From Symsagittifera roscoffensis (Eukaryota; Xenacoelomorpha; Acoela; Convolutidae): a DNA stretch of 64,000 nt. Made by a program: the position numbers and the translations under genes. Below are positions 57,501-63,410 of the stretch, piece by piece. The notes below the pieces were generated by a model. The model worked only from the letters and a program-made list of their open reading frames with translations, was not told the origin of the DNA and searched no databases. Numbering within the stretch: position 1 is the first letter of the stretch; each line of letters begins with the position of its first letter. The stretch covers positions 60,042,754 through 60,106,753 of the forward strand of contig NC_087065.1 in assembly GCF_963678635.1 (NCBI RefSeq), read 5' to 3'.

Positions 57501-59068
57501 AATACTTATGCTTGGTCTGATTTTTGTTATTCAGTCAATTTACGACGATCGAAATAATAGTTTCTAACAAACATTTTTTACTCCATTGAAGATATCGTCT
57601 CCCTGAAATCAAATGTAAAAAATATATTTTCCCTCCGATCGTTTTTTGCCAAGTTCTCGGAGTTTGAAAAGTCCCAATTTGGCCACGCTCTGGACTAATT
57701 TATGAGCGCTTTGAAGATTTTATTCATGATGCTGAAAGCGTAACACGAATTATTTATTCGTGGCGAATTATCCTGCGCAACAAAATTGTTCCAAATTGAA
57801 TTGAGGCTAGCTGTCGGATCGGTCGTATTAAATTCGTACGACTCAATTTTTCGCACTTGATCCTAGATATTATCCAAATTTTATAGTTTTCAATATTTTT
57901 TTTCCAAAAACCATTCGATATGGATTAAGCGGCAGTCGGAACATTCAGGTCTTTGCTCTGATATGCGATCAGTCTCGTTTATAATTATTTTTGTTCTAGC
58001 TGCATACAATAATGTTATTTAAATTTCTAAATATTGCATCCACAAATCTGATCACAAGAACCAACTAAGCATATTGTCATCCCAAGCTTAATTAATGAGA
58101 CCTCATATTTACTTGGTATTTCTATAGTTTTAGTTCTTGCGAATGTGCGGTCTCTAATTACAAGTAATTTGTAGCTGTTCAACTAACCGGCTCCAGGTGG
58201 ATGAGGGGTCATATATCCTGTCTCATCAGCCCAGTCCAGAGAAGAGTAGTTCTCCTCGTCACTGCTCTCCACGTCAATCAAGTTGTAAGAGTTGCCTTTG
58301 ATGCCTAATCATATTAAAATCTTCGTTTTATTTTACCTTAATTTACTTTAAAAATATTCTTTTAAAATTAAACAGCTAAATGAGATGTGGAACCGTATTC
58401 AACCAGGAAAACCGATTCACTCTTCTGACTTCAATAAAACGAAATGTTTCATACTAAAAATCAAGTATTATTTCTTTGAAATTTAAAATTCGATAGCTAT
58501 CATTCAATTCACAATCTAGAATACTGACCAGCTCCGTCAGCACCTGGAGCTGAGCCACCGAATGTGTGCTGATCTATGAGTATCCATTCACTCAAATCAA
58601 GCTTGTCGCTTCCAGGAAACCCCAGGCCTGAAAACATATTGCGATCCACTCAAACAATCACGATTAACATATCCGTCAGTCAAAATCCAAAAAAAAACAA
58701 GGTTTTCAATCGATTTGAATATCGATTCAACATATTAAAAACAAAGAATCACCACAAATATCTCTTTGAATCTTTGTAGAATCACCACAAATATCTGTAG
58801 AATCACCACAAATTTGTGATTCTGTAGAATCACCACAAATTTGTAGATATTTGTAGAATCACCACAAATATCTCCACACACACACACACACACAAGCACG
58901 CACGCACACACACACACACAGACCTGATACTGCTGTTTTTCCAGACGAGGACACGTTAGCTCCTGAGTTGGCATCCTTGCTGTTGGTGCACATGAGTTTG
59001 ACAAAGTCCGCATTCAGAACTGGGATGCGAAGAGCCAGTTTGGTGAATCCGCCCACACTCGCAAATAC
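33196..59068 (-). CDS. BIRC6: BIRC6 (BRUCE/apollon)-like gene, C-terminal 1089 codons in 18 exons
   Basis: BIRC6 is a giant inhibitor-of-apoptosis protein that acts as a combined E2/E3 ubiquitin enzyme. Exons, 5' to 3': 59068-58924, 58627-58529, 58304-58188, 57320-57144, 56957-56744, 54421-54234, 53712-53573, 53436-53248, 52840-52587, 51784-51662, 51418-51236, 45779-45634, 45352-45157, 40649-40457, 38177-38100, 37872-37636, 36750-36552, 33587-33196. All phases match and no stop intervenes. Diagnostic pieces: [17 protein letters not shown] (exon 7), [16 protein letters not shown] (exon 9), [18 protein letters not shown] (exon 13), [19 protein letters not shown] (exon 14), the catalytic [17 protein letters not shown] (exon 15, Cys 790 of this partial protein) and [17 protein letters not shown] (exon 16). 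The UBC domain spans about residues 700-870. Upstream exons (BIR domain and most of the protein) lie beyond 64000 or were not recognised. Introns are crowded with transposable elements, nearly all antisense. Confidence 0.92.
33666..34247 (+). mobile_element. H-family element, variant B
   Basis: It starts ACACAGGCGAAGCAGAGC, carries a reversed tRNA-like part near 33985-34045 (B box as CCAGGTTCGAACCC on the plus strand) and ends in a hairpin (ACAAGCTTTGCTTGT) with GTGTAAA. The middle differs from the main type and is shared with 44041-44903 and 55081-55338. Confidence 0.65.
34560..35420. repeat. Degenerate minisatellite, period about 170-190 bp
   Basis: At least four units share landmarks: CGAGGGCCATAACTTTTTGT, CCGCTTATGCAGAG, CTTCCCACAACCTG and AGACTTGAGAAGGTAGT, with variations. 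It is the same family as 31730-32330. Confidence 0.55.
36097..36440 (+). mobile_element. Family-T element (TATA lost)
   Basis: It begins ACATAGCCAACAGGGAGTTG and follows the family order, but the 3' TATA segment is absent. Confidence 0.6.
36552..36750 (-). CDS. BIRC6: BIRC6-like exon q
   Basis: Acceptor ATTGCTTAG|GTGC, donor ACACAG|GTTAG. It encodes a helical segment ([20 protein letters not shown]) matching the C-terminal helix that follows the E2 domain in BIRC6. Confidence 0.85.
36820..37160 (+). mobile_element. H-family element
   Basis: It starts ACACAGAGGAGAAGTTTCGC and has a reversed tRNA-like block at 36945-37010 (ACTAACAGCCACGGACGC on the plus strand). The 3' end is lost after GCGAGTTAGGTAAGAAAAAAG. 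Poly-C (37187-37200) follows. Confidence 0.6.
37376..37400 (+). other. G-rich tract
   Basis: Runs of 5, 6, 5 and 2 G separated by one or two bases, in the intron between BIRC6-like exons p and q. It could form a quadruplex in the non-template sense of the plus strand. Confidence 0.4.
37636..37872 (-). CDS. BIRC6: BIRC6-like exon p (end of UBC domain)
   Basis: Acceptor TCTTTTAG|GTTCTG, donor AACAG|GTTCGC. It encodes [20 protein letters not shown] and the [20 protein letters not shown] helix region. Confidence 0.9.
38100..38177 (-). CDS. BIRC6: BIRC6-like exon o (catalytic cysteine)
   Basis: A 78 bp exon (26 codons), acceptor GTTGCAG|GTGTG, donor TTACAG|GTGAAT. The second codon (38174-38172) is the E2 active-site cysteine, in [17 protein letters not shown]. 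Skipping it would remove the active site without shifting the frame. Confidence 0.9.
38325..38623 (+). mobile_element. Family-T element, 3' end replaced by an H element
   Basis: It starts ACATAGTGAACTGACAACTGG and is continuous to CTTGCCTTCCTTTT, where the H element at 38624 begins. Its TATA segment is missing. Confidence 0.6.
38624..39243 (+). mobile_element. H-family element, long and well preserved
   Basis: It begins TTTACACAGAGGCGAAGCTG with a perfect 7-bp stem (GCGAAGC/GCTTCGC), contains a reversed tRNA-like region (38750-38815, B box GGATTCGAATC) and ends AAGTGTAAA. The terminal TTTACAC/GTGTAAA pair is a short inverted repeat. Confidence 0.75.
39331..39728 (+). mobile_element. Family-T element with TATA box at 39687
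   Basis: It starts ACATAGCCATCAGACAATCG and ends in CCTATATAAGAGCCTGAACT and CGTTCATAGACTCT. A downstream ATG (39746) opens a short frame ([12 protein letters not shown]) whose beginning recurs, without its ATG, at about 50920. Confidence 0.7.
40457..40649 (-). CDS. BIRC6: BIRC6-like exon n (UBC core)
   Basis: Acceptor TCTGTAG|GTATG, donor GGAAAG|GTCTGT. It encodes [19 protein letters not shown] and [11 protein letters not shown], ending just before the catalytic VC. The intron that follows starts with an in-frame VCVSIL. Confidence 0.9.
41145..41480 (+). mobile_element. Family-T element, degraded
   Basis: It starts ACATAGTCAAAAGACAGTTGG and includes the GTTTGAGAAAAGTGGACCAA block. No TATA. 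Confidence 0.5.
42033..42530 (+). mobile_element. Family-T element with altered TATA (TATATAG, 42491)
   Basis: It starts ACCTAGCCAACTGATGACAG and ends CTATATAGAAGTACTCACTA and CGTTCATTACTCTTA. Confidence 0.65.
43038..43857 (+). mobile_element. H-family element interrupted by a T element
   Basis: The H halves 43038-43105 (GAGGCGAAGCTGCGCTTTGC to CTCTATAAAGTGCAA) and 43551-43857 (AATAAGAAAAAGTATAATTA to CTAGTGTAAG) join to the normal H order once 43106-43550 is removed. Confidence 0.75.
43106..43550 (+). mobile_element. Family-T element inserted in an H element; TATA at 43526
   Basis: The nested position fixes its ends: ACATAGCCAACTG at the left, CGTTCATTACTCTT at the right, about 445 bp, with at most 2 bp of target duplication. 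TATATAAG lies at 43526-43533, so the element stops about 25 bp after the TATA start (a few bases in between are deleted relative to other copies). Confidence 0.75.
43853..44042 (+). mobile_element. Family-T fragment
   Basis: CATAGCCAACAGACAGATGG follows directly on an H end. The copy has internal deletions and ends where an H variant B begins. Confidence 0.55.
44041..44903 (+). mobile_element. H-family variant B with a BEL-tail insertion
   Basis: It starts TTTTACACAGAGACGAAGTTG and ends in ACAAGCGTTGCTTGT plus GTAAA. 44276-44745 is foreign: it is the reverse complement of the BEL tail (about 1400-1800). Confidence 0.6.
44276..44745 (-). repeat. Inverted fragment of the BEL non-coding tail
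   Basis: It matches the reverse complement of about 1400-1800 (for example CAAATCAATTATGGCAAATA and ATCACAGGTGAAACATCTTT). 44641-44760 holds a 60 bp direct duplication (TTCCGTTACTTTCGTTACGA). Confidence 0.65.
44904..45050 (+). mobile_element. Family-T 3' end with TATA box at 45012
   Basis: Only the last third is present (AAATGAGCTGATCTTAAAAG to CTATATAAGAGTATTCACTC). It ends about 105 bp from BIRC6-like exon m. Confidence 0.65.
45157..45352 (-). CDS. BIRC6: BIRC6-like exon m (start of UBC region)
   Basis: Acceptor GCGTTTAG|TGAGC, donor ATCAG|GTGAGT. It encodes [12 protein letters not shown] and [18 protein letters not shown], which lead into the E2 fold. Confidence 0.88.
45480..45633. repeat. 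Inverted repeats in the intron between exons l and m
   Basis: ACAGATTTCGTCCCAT (about 45514-45529) and ATGGGACGAAATCTGT (about 45565-45580) are exact inverted copies, with further GGGACAAAATCTGT variants around. Nothing else is seen in this short intron. Confidence 0.6.
45634..45779 (-). CDS. BIRC6: BIRC6-like exon l
   Basis: Acceptor TTGTTCTAG|GCAG, donor GTTCC|GTAAGT. It encodes a Gly/Ser-rich linker and then [15 protein letters not shown]. Confidence 0.82.
46450..48950 (+). pseudogene. Decayed Ty3/Gypsy retrotransposon
   Basis: 46790-47070 encodes Gag-like sequence in broken frames ([20 protein letters not shown], then LAEMAKK). 48060-48600 encodes [18 protein letters not shown] (first Asp motif), [12 protein letters not shown] and [20 protein letters not shown]; the usual Y-x-D-D reads Y-I-E-D. 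48715-48950 encodes RNase H and its end ([48 protein letters not shown]). No LTRs were recognised. Many stops and frameshifts. It is antisense to BIRC6. Confidence 0.8.
46663..46735 (+). repeat. Three tandem 25 bp repeats
   Basis: GATAAGRAAATCAGATCAAT plus GCCTC is repeated three times (the last with one change) inside the Gypsy gag region. Confidence 0.8.
49043..49380 (+). mobile_element. H-family element
   Basis: It runs from CTACAGAGGCGAAGCTGCGC to CGCTCGCAAGTGTAAA and includes the reversed tRNA-like region (49120-49200). It appears inserted at the edge of a family-T copy. Confidence 0.7.
49381..50022 (+). mobile_element. One partial and one fuller family-T copy; TATA at 49979
   Basis: 49381-49512 is a T middle segment. 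49513-50022 starts ACATAGCCAATCGAAGATTGG and ends CCTATATAAGAGTCTTCACT. Confidence 0.65.
50163..50794 (+). mobile_element. H-family element
   Basis: It runs from ACACAGAGGCGAAGCTGCGC to CTAAGTGTAAA. The tRNA-like block is shortened (50255-50310). The 3' part includes the TTCGGTTTGCACTTGATGAA type segment also seen at 39060 and 40170. Confidence 0.65.
51236..51418 (-). CDS. BIRC6: BIRC6-like exon k
   Basis: The acceptor GTTATAAG|AAACC has a poor pyrimidine tract; the choice rests on phase continuity (giving SKNLRKLTN). It ends [17 protein letters not shown] and donor AGAAG|GTGAGA. Confidence 0.72.
51662..51784 (-). CDS. BIRC6: BIRC6-like exon j
   Basis: Acceptor TTGTTTAG|GGCG, donor AGCAA|GTCAGT. 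It encodes a helical segment ([17 protein letters not shown]). Confidence 0.78.
51785..52586 (-). other. BIRC6-like intron between exons i and j
   Basis: Mostly a family-T copy (52028-52461), then an H-like start (52484-52530: ACAGAGGCAAAGCGGAGCTA). Confidence 0.6.
52028..52461 (+). mobile_element. Family-T element with TATA box at 52421
   Basis: It starts ACATAGCCAACAGACAGTTG (the family consensus) and ends GTATATAAGAGTCGGAACAA and GATCGACTCTTTAAAA. Confidence 0.75.
52587..52840 (-). CDS. BIRC6: BIRC6-like exon i
   Basis: Acceptor CTTTTCAG|GGTAGC, donor ATCAG|GTAGTG. It encodes the conserved [18 protein letters not shown] stretch. Confidence 0.88.
52883..53140 (+). mobile_element. Family-T element, shortened
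   Basis: It starts ACATAGCCAACATACAGTTGG; internal parts are missing and there is no TATA. It fills most of the short intron between exons h and i. Confidence 0.6.
53248..53436 (-). CDS. BIRC6: BIRC6-like exon h
   Basis: Acceptor AATGTCTAG|GTTC, donor CTGTG|GTACGT. It encodes a VLSSFISG start and a Ser-rich linker. Confidence 0.8.
53573..53712 (-). CDS. BIRC6: BIRC6-like exon g
   Basis: Acceptor ATATGTAG|GCGGC. The donor CTGCAG|GTCATT is weak after position +2. It encodes [17 protein letters not shown], one of the clearest BIRC6 matches. Confidence 0.88.
53738..54190 (+). mobile_element. Family-T element with TATA box at 54154
   Basis: The first ~20 bp are lost; it continues from CAAGGAGTCAATGAACGCAAGG to ACCTATATAAGATTCTGAAC and CATCGACTCTTAA. 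It ends about 45 bp from BIRC6-like exon f. Confidence 0.7.
54234..54421 (-). CDS. BIRC6: BIRC6-like exon f
   Basis: Acceptor CTATTCTAG|GAATCC, donor GATCG|GTGAGT. It encodes [16 protein letters not shown] and a Gly/Val-rich stretch ([15 protein letters not shown]). Confidence 0.8.
55081..55338 (+). mobile_element. H-family variant B, short
   Basis: It runs from ACAGGCGAAGTTGCGCTTCG to GGTTGCTTGTGTAAA, with the same middle as 33666-34247. Confidence 0.6.
55383..55448 (-). repeat. tRNA-like SINE head (type II tRNA)
   Basis: Read on the minus strand it has GCGTAGAGGTAAGGTAACAC (A-box region), a long variable-arm-like stretch and GGTTCGAGTCCAGACGGGA (B box). The A box is altered and the flanks are repeats, so it is a SINE rather than a working tRNA gene. 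Confidence 0.55.
55453..55781 (+). mobile_element. H-family element
   Basis: It runs from ACAGAAGCGAAGCTGCACTT to GTTAGTGTAAA, with a tRNA-like region at 55620-55680. Confidence 0.65.
56351..56724 (+). mobile_element. H-family element beside a BIRC6 splice donor
   Basis: It runs from TTCAGAGGCGAAGCTTAACT to CCCGCTAGTCTAA and ends about 20 bp from the exon e donor at 56743. Confidence 0.65.
56744..56957 (-). CDS. BIRC6: BIRC6-like exon e
   Basis: Acceptor TTGTGCCAG|GCGTG, donor CACAG|GTACGC. It encodes [16 protein letters not shown] and [15 protein letters not shown]. An H-family element ends about 20 bp inside the following intron. Confidence 0.85.
57144..57320 (-). CDS. BIRC6: BIRC6-like exon d
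   Basis: Acceptor TTATTGCAG|GTCC, donor CTCAA|GTATGTG. It encodes [19 protein letters not shown] and [16 protein letters not shown] nearer internal acceptor (GTGCAG|GAGGCG, exon start 57286) keeps the frame too and would drop 11 residues. Confidence 0.8.
57321..58187 (-). other. BIRC6-like intron between exons c and d
   Basis: 57470-57980 resembles the BEL tail in forward orientation, most clearly GGCAGTCGGAACATTCAGG at about 57931 (compare 1888 and 10216). The rest has no supported feature. Confidence 0.5.
58188..58304 (-). CDS. BIRC6: BIRC6-like exon c
   Basis: Acceptor TATGATTAG|GCATC, donor GCCG|GTTAGT. It encodes an acidic stretch ([20 protein letters not shown]). Confidence 0.8.
58529..58627 (-). 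CDS. BIRC6: BIRC6-like exon b
   Basis: Acceptor GTTTTCAG|GCCTG, donor AGCTG|GTCAGT. It encodes [18 protein letters not shown] and a Gly/Ala-rich end. Confidence 0.8.
58735..58875 (+). repeat. Short tandem repeat block
   Basis: AGAATCACCACAAATATCT recurs five to six times in variants, some flanked by ATTTGTGATTCT inverted units. It is followed by the CA run. Confidence 0.75.
58876..58922 (+). repeat. (CA)n microsatellite abutting a splice donor
   Basis: CA repeats with CACG interruptions. On the minus strand this is GTCTGTGTGTGT directly at the donor of BIRC6-like exon a (exon ends at 58924). Confidence 0.9.
58924..59068 (-). CDS. BIRC6: BIRC6-like exon a (most 5' found)
   Basis: Acceptor TCGTTTCAG|GTATTT; encodes [19 protein letters not shown] and on. 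The donor CAG|GTCTGTGTGTG runs straight into a GT microsatellite. It starts in phase 0 without a Met, so earlier exons must exist. Confidence 0.85.
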
Positions 59069-59097
59069 CTGAAACGAGTTCGGAATCAGCATAACGC

Positions 59098-59565
59098 TCT
59101 TTGAATTCCAGGAATCTTTAATGAATGGACTTTGAGTAAACGCAAAAAAATACTGACTGTTTAAAAAAATCAACTTTCAATTTTCAAAGAAAAAAGATGG
59201 TCTTTGAATTTCAAGAACAATTTATATTTGACATATTTTTCTCAAACTAACTCAATTTGACAAAACTGGATCAGTAAGTAACGTTTTTATTTCGCTGGGA
59301 AATTCGATAATTTAATTTCACCTTGTAAACTAGAAGCCAATCACTTTTTTCGTGACCTTTCCACTTTCGATGTTCAATAATGCAGTTTTCCTTCTTTTCA
59401 ACAAAGGAAAGGCAAAGAACAAAATTTAAAAGGCAAAGAACAACTTTTAAAATAGATCAAAAGTCAAACCGCGAGAAATCTAATTTTAACGTAAACAAAT
59501 TTTCCTCAAAAAAAACAAAAAACACTAAGACCTAAAGAACAGTATTCATCACTACATTCAAGTAT
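59098..59565 (+). mobile_element. Family-T element (TATA mutated)
   Basis: It follows the family from CGCTCTTTGAATTCCAGGAA onward. The TATA position reads GACCTAAAGAACAGTATTCA. Confidence 0.6.
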
Positions 59566-59729
59566 TCACTAAGCTTTAACTGTACCCAATGTTTTAATTT
59601 TGGCGAGCGCAAAGCTCAGAAGCTTTCATAGCAGACGATGTTTAAACAATTGAACAATCGCTACTTTTCCATTTCTCTATTGTAATATTCCTAAAGGTAG
59701 GTTTCAATAAACTCGTCAATTGAACGAAA

Positions 59730-60194
59730 TCAACATAGCCAAGTAACAGTTGGAAAAGAGTATTGAACGCTATGAAACTGAAGAAAAAACTGATTATTAT
59801 TTTTCAAGAGCTTTCAACTTTTGAATTTCGAAGAAAAAAAGATACTTGGCCTTAAATATCTTTGTATTTGTAAAACACTTTATGATGGACTTTTTTGCCA
59901 AAATCAACCCAAATCGAGAAAACTGGATCAGTACGTGAGCTTTTATTTCGTTGAGAAATGTGATAATTAAGTTCCATTTTCGAAATCAGAAGTCGATCAC
60001 GTTTTTCGTGAATTTTACACTTTTGCTGTTCGATACTGGACAATAGAAATGCACTGAACTTGAAAAAAAAATCACAAGTCAAACAGCGAAAAATCAAAAC
60101 TGAGCGTAAACAAACTTTATGACTTTTTCCTGAAAAAAAAACGGCAACACATATATAAGAGTACTTACTACGTTCATTAATCTTAAAAAGCATG
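59730..60194 (+). mobile_element. Family-T element with TATA box at 60152
   Basis: It starts ACATAGCCAAGTAACAGTTGG, is complete, and ends ATATATAAGAGTACTTACTA and CATTAATCTTAAAAA. An ATG follows at 60192 but its frame is short. The unknown ORF A copy 1 starts about 360 bp downstream. Confidence 0.75.
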
Positions 60195-60559
60195 GTTCAT
60201 ATTTCCGTCCAATCGTATGGCATGAGCTGATTCAAACAAGTTTCGAATATATGCGTTTTATTCACATCGATACAGGCATGACAAAAATCTGCGGGGAAAA
60301 ATAATTGTATTAAGTAATTGCAATTCAGACTGCGGTCAATTTCATCTAAAGATACGGGGCTTTCTGCAAAAGATTTTCTTGAAATATGCTAAAAAGGGTC
60401 AAAACTTTGCCAATGAGGAGCATTTTTTTTGAAAAAAATGACGTTTGTAGGACCCTCCCATCACAATGAAACTTGAAAATTTTTTGTTTAATTCATTTTT
60501 GAGCATTACTTTAATCTTTGAGCTTTCAAAGCGTCGGATCTTTCATTTGAAATCAAAAA

Positions 60560-60778
60560 TTGCAAGAAGAAAAATTTCGTTTAACTTTTGAGCTGACAGA
60601 GGATACCTCTAAAAATACAATCAAAAGCTTCAAAGAAACGGTACGCGCAATCGACAAAAAGCATGAAAAAGAAGAGAAGGCACAGGATTACAACAGGTTG
60701 AAGCCCTTATCAGAAGACGAATCCTCAAGTGCGAAGAGACGCGCAGCAAGATTGGTTTATTTCCACTTCATATTCTGA
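60560..60778 (+). CDS. Unknown ORF A, copy 1
   Basis: I do not recognise this protein. The frame is 72 codons: a charged helical stretch (TVRAIDKKHEKEEKAQDY), an acidic-Ser patch (LSEDESSS) and a basic end (AKRRAARL), then hydrophobic residues and a stop. Copy 2 at about 63550 shares the acidic patch and NRRAARL. In copy 2 the bases after AGACGCGCAGCAAG are GTTGGT, a possible splice donor; in copy 1 they are ATTGGT. It lies downstream of a T element and antisense within the presumed BIRC6 5' intron. Confidence 0.35.
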   Translation: MQEEKFRLTFELTEDTSKNTIKSFKETVRAIDKKHEKEEKAQDYNRLKPLSEDESSSAKRRAARLVYFHFIF

Positions 60779-60799
60779 GTATACTTCCTCTACCACTAA

Positions 60800-61100
60800 T
60801 GATTTTTAGTATTTTTGAACAAACTTCTAATTTACTCTGGACATTTTTAGTTAGATTTGTGTTAAAATGACTTTTTGCTACGTATAAATTTTAAAGAAAA
60901 TTCAATTTGGATTTTTCGAATGGGCAAGGCAAGCCCAATGAAAAACCTGAAAAGAATTAACGCTCTGCTACCTCCGCTCCCATTGATGGTGCAAGAAATT
61001 GAATTTTTGAGTTCAAAATTTTGAGGATTGGAGAAAGCAAGTCCCACGAAAGCAAAAAATGTTCGATGAAAAGTTTTCAATGCTGTAAACTGATATAGTT
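60800..61100 (+). repeat. Module shared with 63640-63975
   Basis: About 130 bp (TGACTTTTTGCTACGTATAA to CCGCTCCCATTGATGG) recurs twice in tandem at about 63680-63800 and 63840-63975. It has no open frame that is conserved between copies. Confidence 0.5.
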
Positions 61101-61129
61101 TTGGGGGACAGGTATTCATTTGCAAGTTT

Positions 61130-61640
61130 GCAAGACGGTTGCGAGGTCAAAGTTTTAGCAAGTTTTTTGCTTTGAAAGCTCGAAACTTGCAGACCGACAA
61201 CGGGTACTTTGACGCGAAAGGTTGAAACTCGCGAACATTGGTTGACGCTGTTTCACGCAATTTTGATAATAAAAAATAACAAAAAAACTTCCTATTATTG
61301 AAGGCACTATTGAAATAACAGAAGCCCATTCTATTGAATTATTCAAGTAATTACACAGTTGAAACGGCAATTATTTCAAAAAACCCAGAAAGACTCTCCG
61401 ATGCCATGAATGACTATCAGAATGGAGGAACTGCTTACCTTAAGCAAATATAGTGATTCCGGAAATTTTCGGGGAATTACCGAGAGCTTTTGTCTGATGG
61501 CATAACACCACGTTAGGCTTTGTGTCGCTTAACTTTCGAAATCAACCTCAAATCAATCACTGGCTGGGTCTGTCATTGAACGCAAAAACGGAGCGTCATA
61601 TTCAAATGATAACTTCAGCTTGACAAAAAGCAATGTTGCA
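61130..61640 (+). pseudogene. Unknown ORF B, copy 1 (decayed)
   Basis: It corresponds to 61840-62300 (shared CTCGAAACTTGCAG, GACGCTGTTTCACGCA, ATTGAATTATTCAAG, AAAGACTCTCCGATGCCATG and GGAACGCAAAAACGGAGCGTC-type tail) but has stops, a frameshift and an insertion. It is followed directly by a family-T start at 61655, as copy 2 is. Confidence 0.6.
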
Positions 61641-61654
61641 GAAGCCAGTTGATA

Positions 61655-61806
61655 AAACATAGCCAACAGACATTAAGAAAAGAAACAATGAACGCAAACA
61701 AACAAAAAATAACGAACTGACTTGATTTTAGAAAAACTCAAGTTTCGAAGAAAAAAATAGATGCTGCCCTTAAAGCTCTTTGAATTTCTAAAACAACTTA
61801 TGACTC
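61655..61806 (+). mobile_element. Family-T element, 5' third only
   Basis: It starts ACATAGCCAACAGACATTAA and breaks off after TTTCTAAAACAACTTATGACT, where ORF B copy 2 upstream sequence begins. Confidence 0.6.
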
Positions 61807-61874
61807 CAAAATGATTTCGAGGTCAAAGTTTTGGAAGATGGTTTCGAGGTCAAGATTTTTGAAAGTTAATTGCT

Positions 61875-62180
61875 TTGAGAAAGCTCGAAACTTGCAGGAC
61901 TACAAAAGGAACTTCGCAGCGAAAATTTAAAAGTCACAAACATAAGTTCACGCTGTTTCACGCAGTTTTCATTTACAAAATTGCCAGGAAAAAAGCTTTC
62001 AATGTTATTGAAGACGCTTTTGAAAAAACAGAAGGCCATATTATCGAATTATTTAAGGATAACTCATTTAAAACGGCAATTATCTCGAATAATCTAGAAA
62101 GACTCTCCGATGCCATGAAATATTATCAGTTCCTTTCAAGCGATAAAGTGATTTCGGGAATTTTCGGGGACTTAGCGTGA
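61875..62180 (+). CDS. Unknown ORF B, copy 2
   Basis: I do not recognise this protein. The frame has 101 codons. The first ~40 are basic. From about 61985 an acidic-hydrophobic helical part follows (NVIEDAFEKTEGHIIELF, AIISNNLERLSDAMKYYQFL, ISGIFGDLA). AAAATTGCCAG at about 61978-61988 could be a splice acceptor, so the true coding part may begin there. Its similarity to copy 1 is higher in the second half, which argues for a coding past. It is followed at 62316 by a family-T element. Confidence 0.4.
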   Translation: MRKLETCRTTKGTSQRKFKSHKHKFTLFHAVFIYKIARKKAFNVIEDAFEKTEGHIIELFKDNSFKTAIISNNLERLSDAMKYYQFLSSDKVISGIFGDLA

Positions 62181-62503
62181 TATCTTGCCGGATGGCTTAA
62201 CTACCAAAATCAATCACTGGCTGGGCCTTTCATTGAACGCAAAAACGGAGCGTCATATTTGACTAACAACTGCAGCTTGACAAAAAGCGATGTTGCAGAA
62301 TCCAAATGATGAAATAGAGCCAACATACAGTTGGAAAAGAGTCAATGAACGCGAGTAAACAAAAAAACTGACTGATATGATTTTATAAAAAAAAAAAACA
62401 CTTTGAATTTCAAAGAAAAAAATAGACGCTGCCCTTGAAGCTCTTTGAATTTCATAAACAACTTACGACTGGCACTTTTTCGATAAAATTAACCCAATTT
62501 GAG

Positions 62504-63029
62504 ACACAGAGGCGAAGCTGCGCTTTGCAAACACTAGCCAGAAATCGACAAAAACAGCTGAACAAGATGAAAAAAAGGTCAAATAAACCTTGAAAAACAA
62601 AACTTTCGCTTTGGCGGATTCGATCCTACGACTAGAAGATTACGAGTTGCCTGTCCTCGCATCTGAGCCACAAGCATTACAAATTTTCTAACACTAGCCA
62701 TAAAAAAACAGCTACATATGCTAACAAAATGCCAATGAGATGCAGCAAAAGTGGCACTAACTACAAATAGACACAATTTTGCACGTAATATTTTCGAAAA
62801 TAAGAAACTGAAGGCAACCGCACTAACTTTCCTTGTATATATGATATAGAAAATCATTAAGCCAAATCATGTATCAAATATGCACTTAAAAAATTGCGAG
62901 GTTTTCCTATCTAATGTCAAGGCACATGCTATCGAAAAAGCCGCAAAGGTTCCACCGAAATGTGCAATTCAGGTTGGAAAAAAATAGTCGTGCTATTACA
63001 CAGCGCTCGTTGAAGCGCGCAAGTGTAAA
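62504..63029 (+). mobile_element. H-family element nested in a T element
   Basis: It runs from ACACAGAGGCGAAGCTGCGC to CGCGCAAGTGTAAAC, with CGATCCTACGACTAGAAG in the tRNA-like part. Confidence 0.75.
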
Positions 63030-63402
63030 CACTGGATCATTAATAAAATTTTTAATTCGCAGCGAAATCTGAAAACTATTTTCCACTATCGAAACTAGAA
63101 GTCGATCACGTTTTTCGTGGCCTTTACACTTTCGATTGTGGAGTTTGCTTTCCTTTTAACAAAGAAAAAAACTGAGCTTGAAAAGAAATCAAACGCAAAA
63201 CCGCGAAAAATAATTTTGAGTCTGAACAAAATTGGAGAGCGCAATTCAAATTACTTTTAGCAAATGAACTTGAAATAAATTCTAACTAAGGGCATTCATA
63301 AATGCATTAATATGTATGCATGCACTTCATGTATAATATCATTATTAAAGCGTTTTAAGACTTTTTGCTGAAAAAAAACGAACAAAGAAAACCATCACGA
63401 CC

Positions 63403-63410
63403 TATATAAG
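63403..63410 (+). promoter_or_regulatory. TATA box 39 bp upstream of an ATG
   Basis: TATATAAG at the 3' end of the T element. A start site about 30 bp downstream (near CATCAACTC) would give a leader of about ten bases before the ATG at 63442. Confidence 0.5.
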
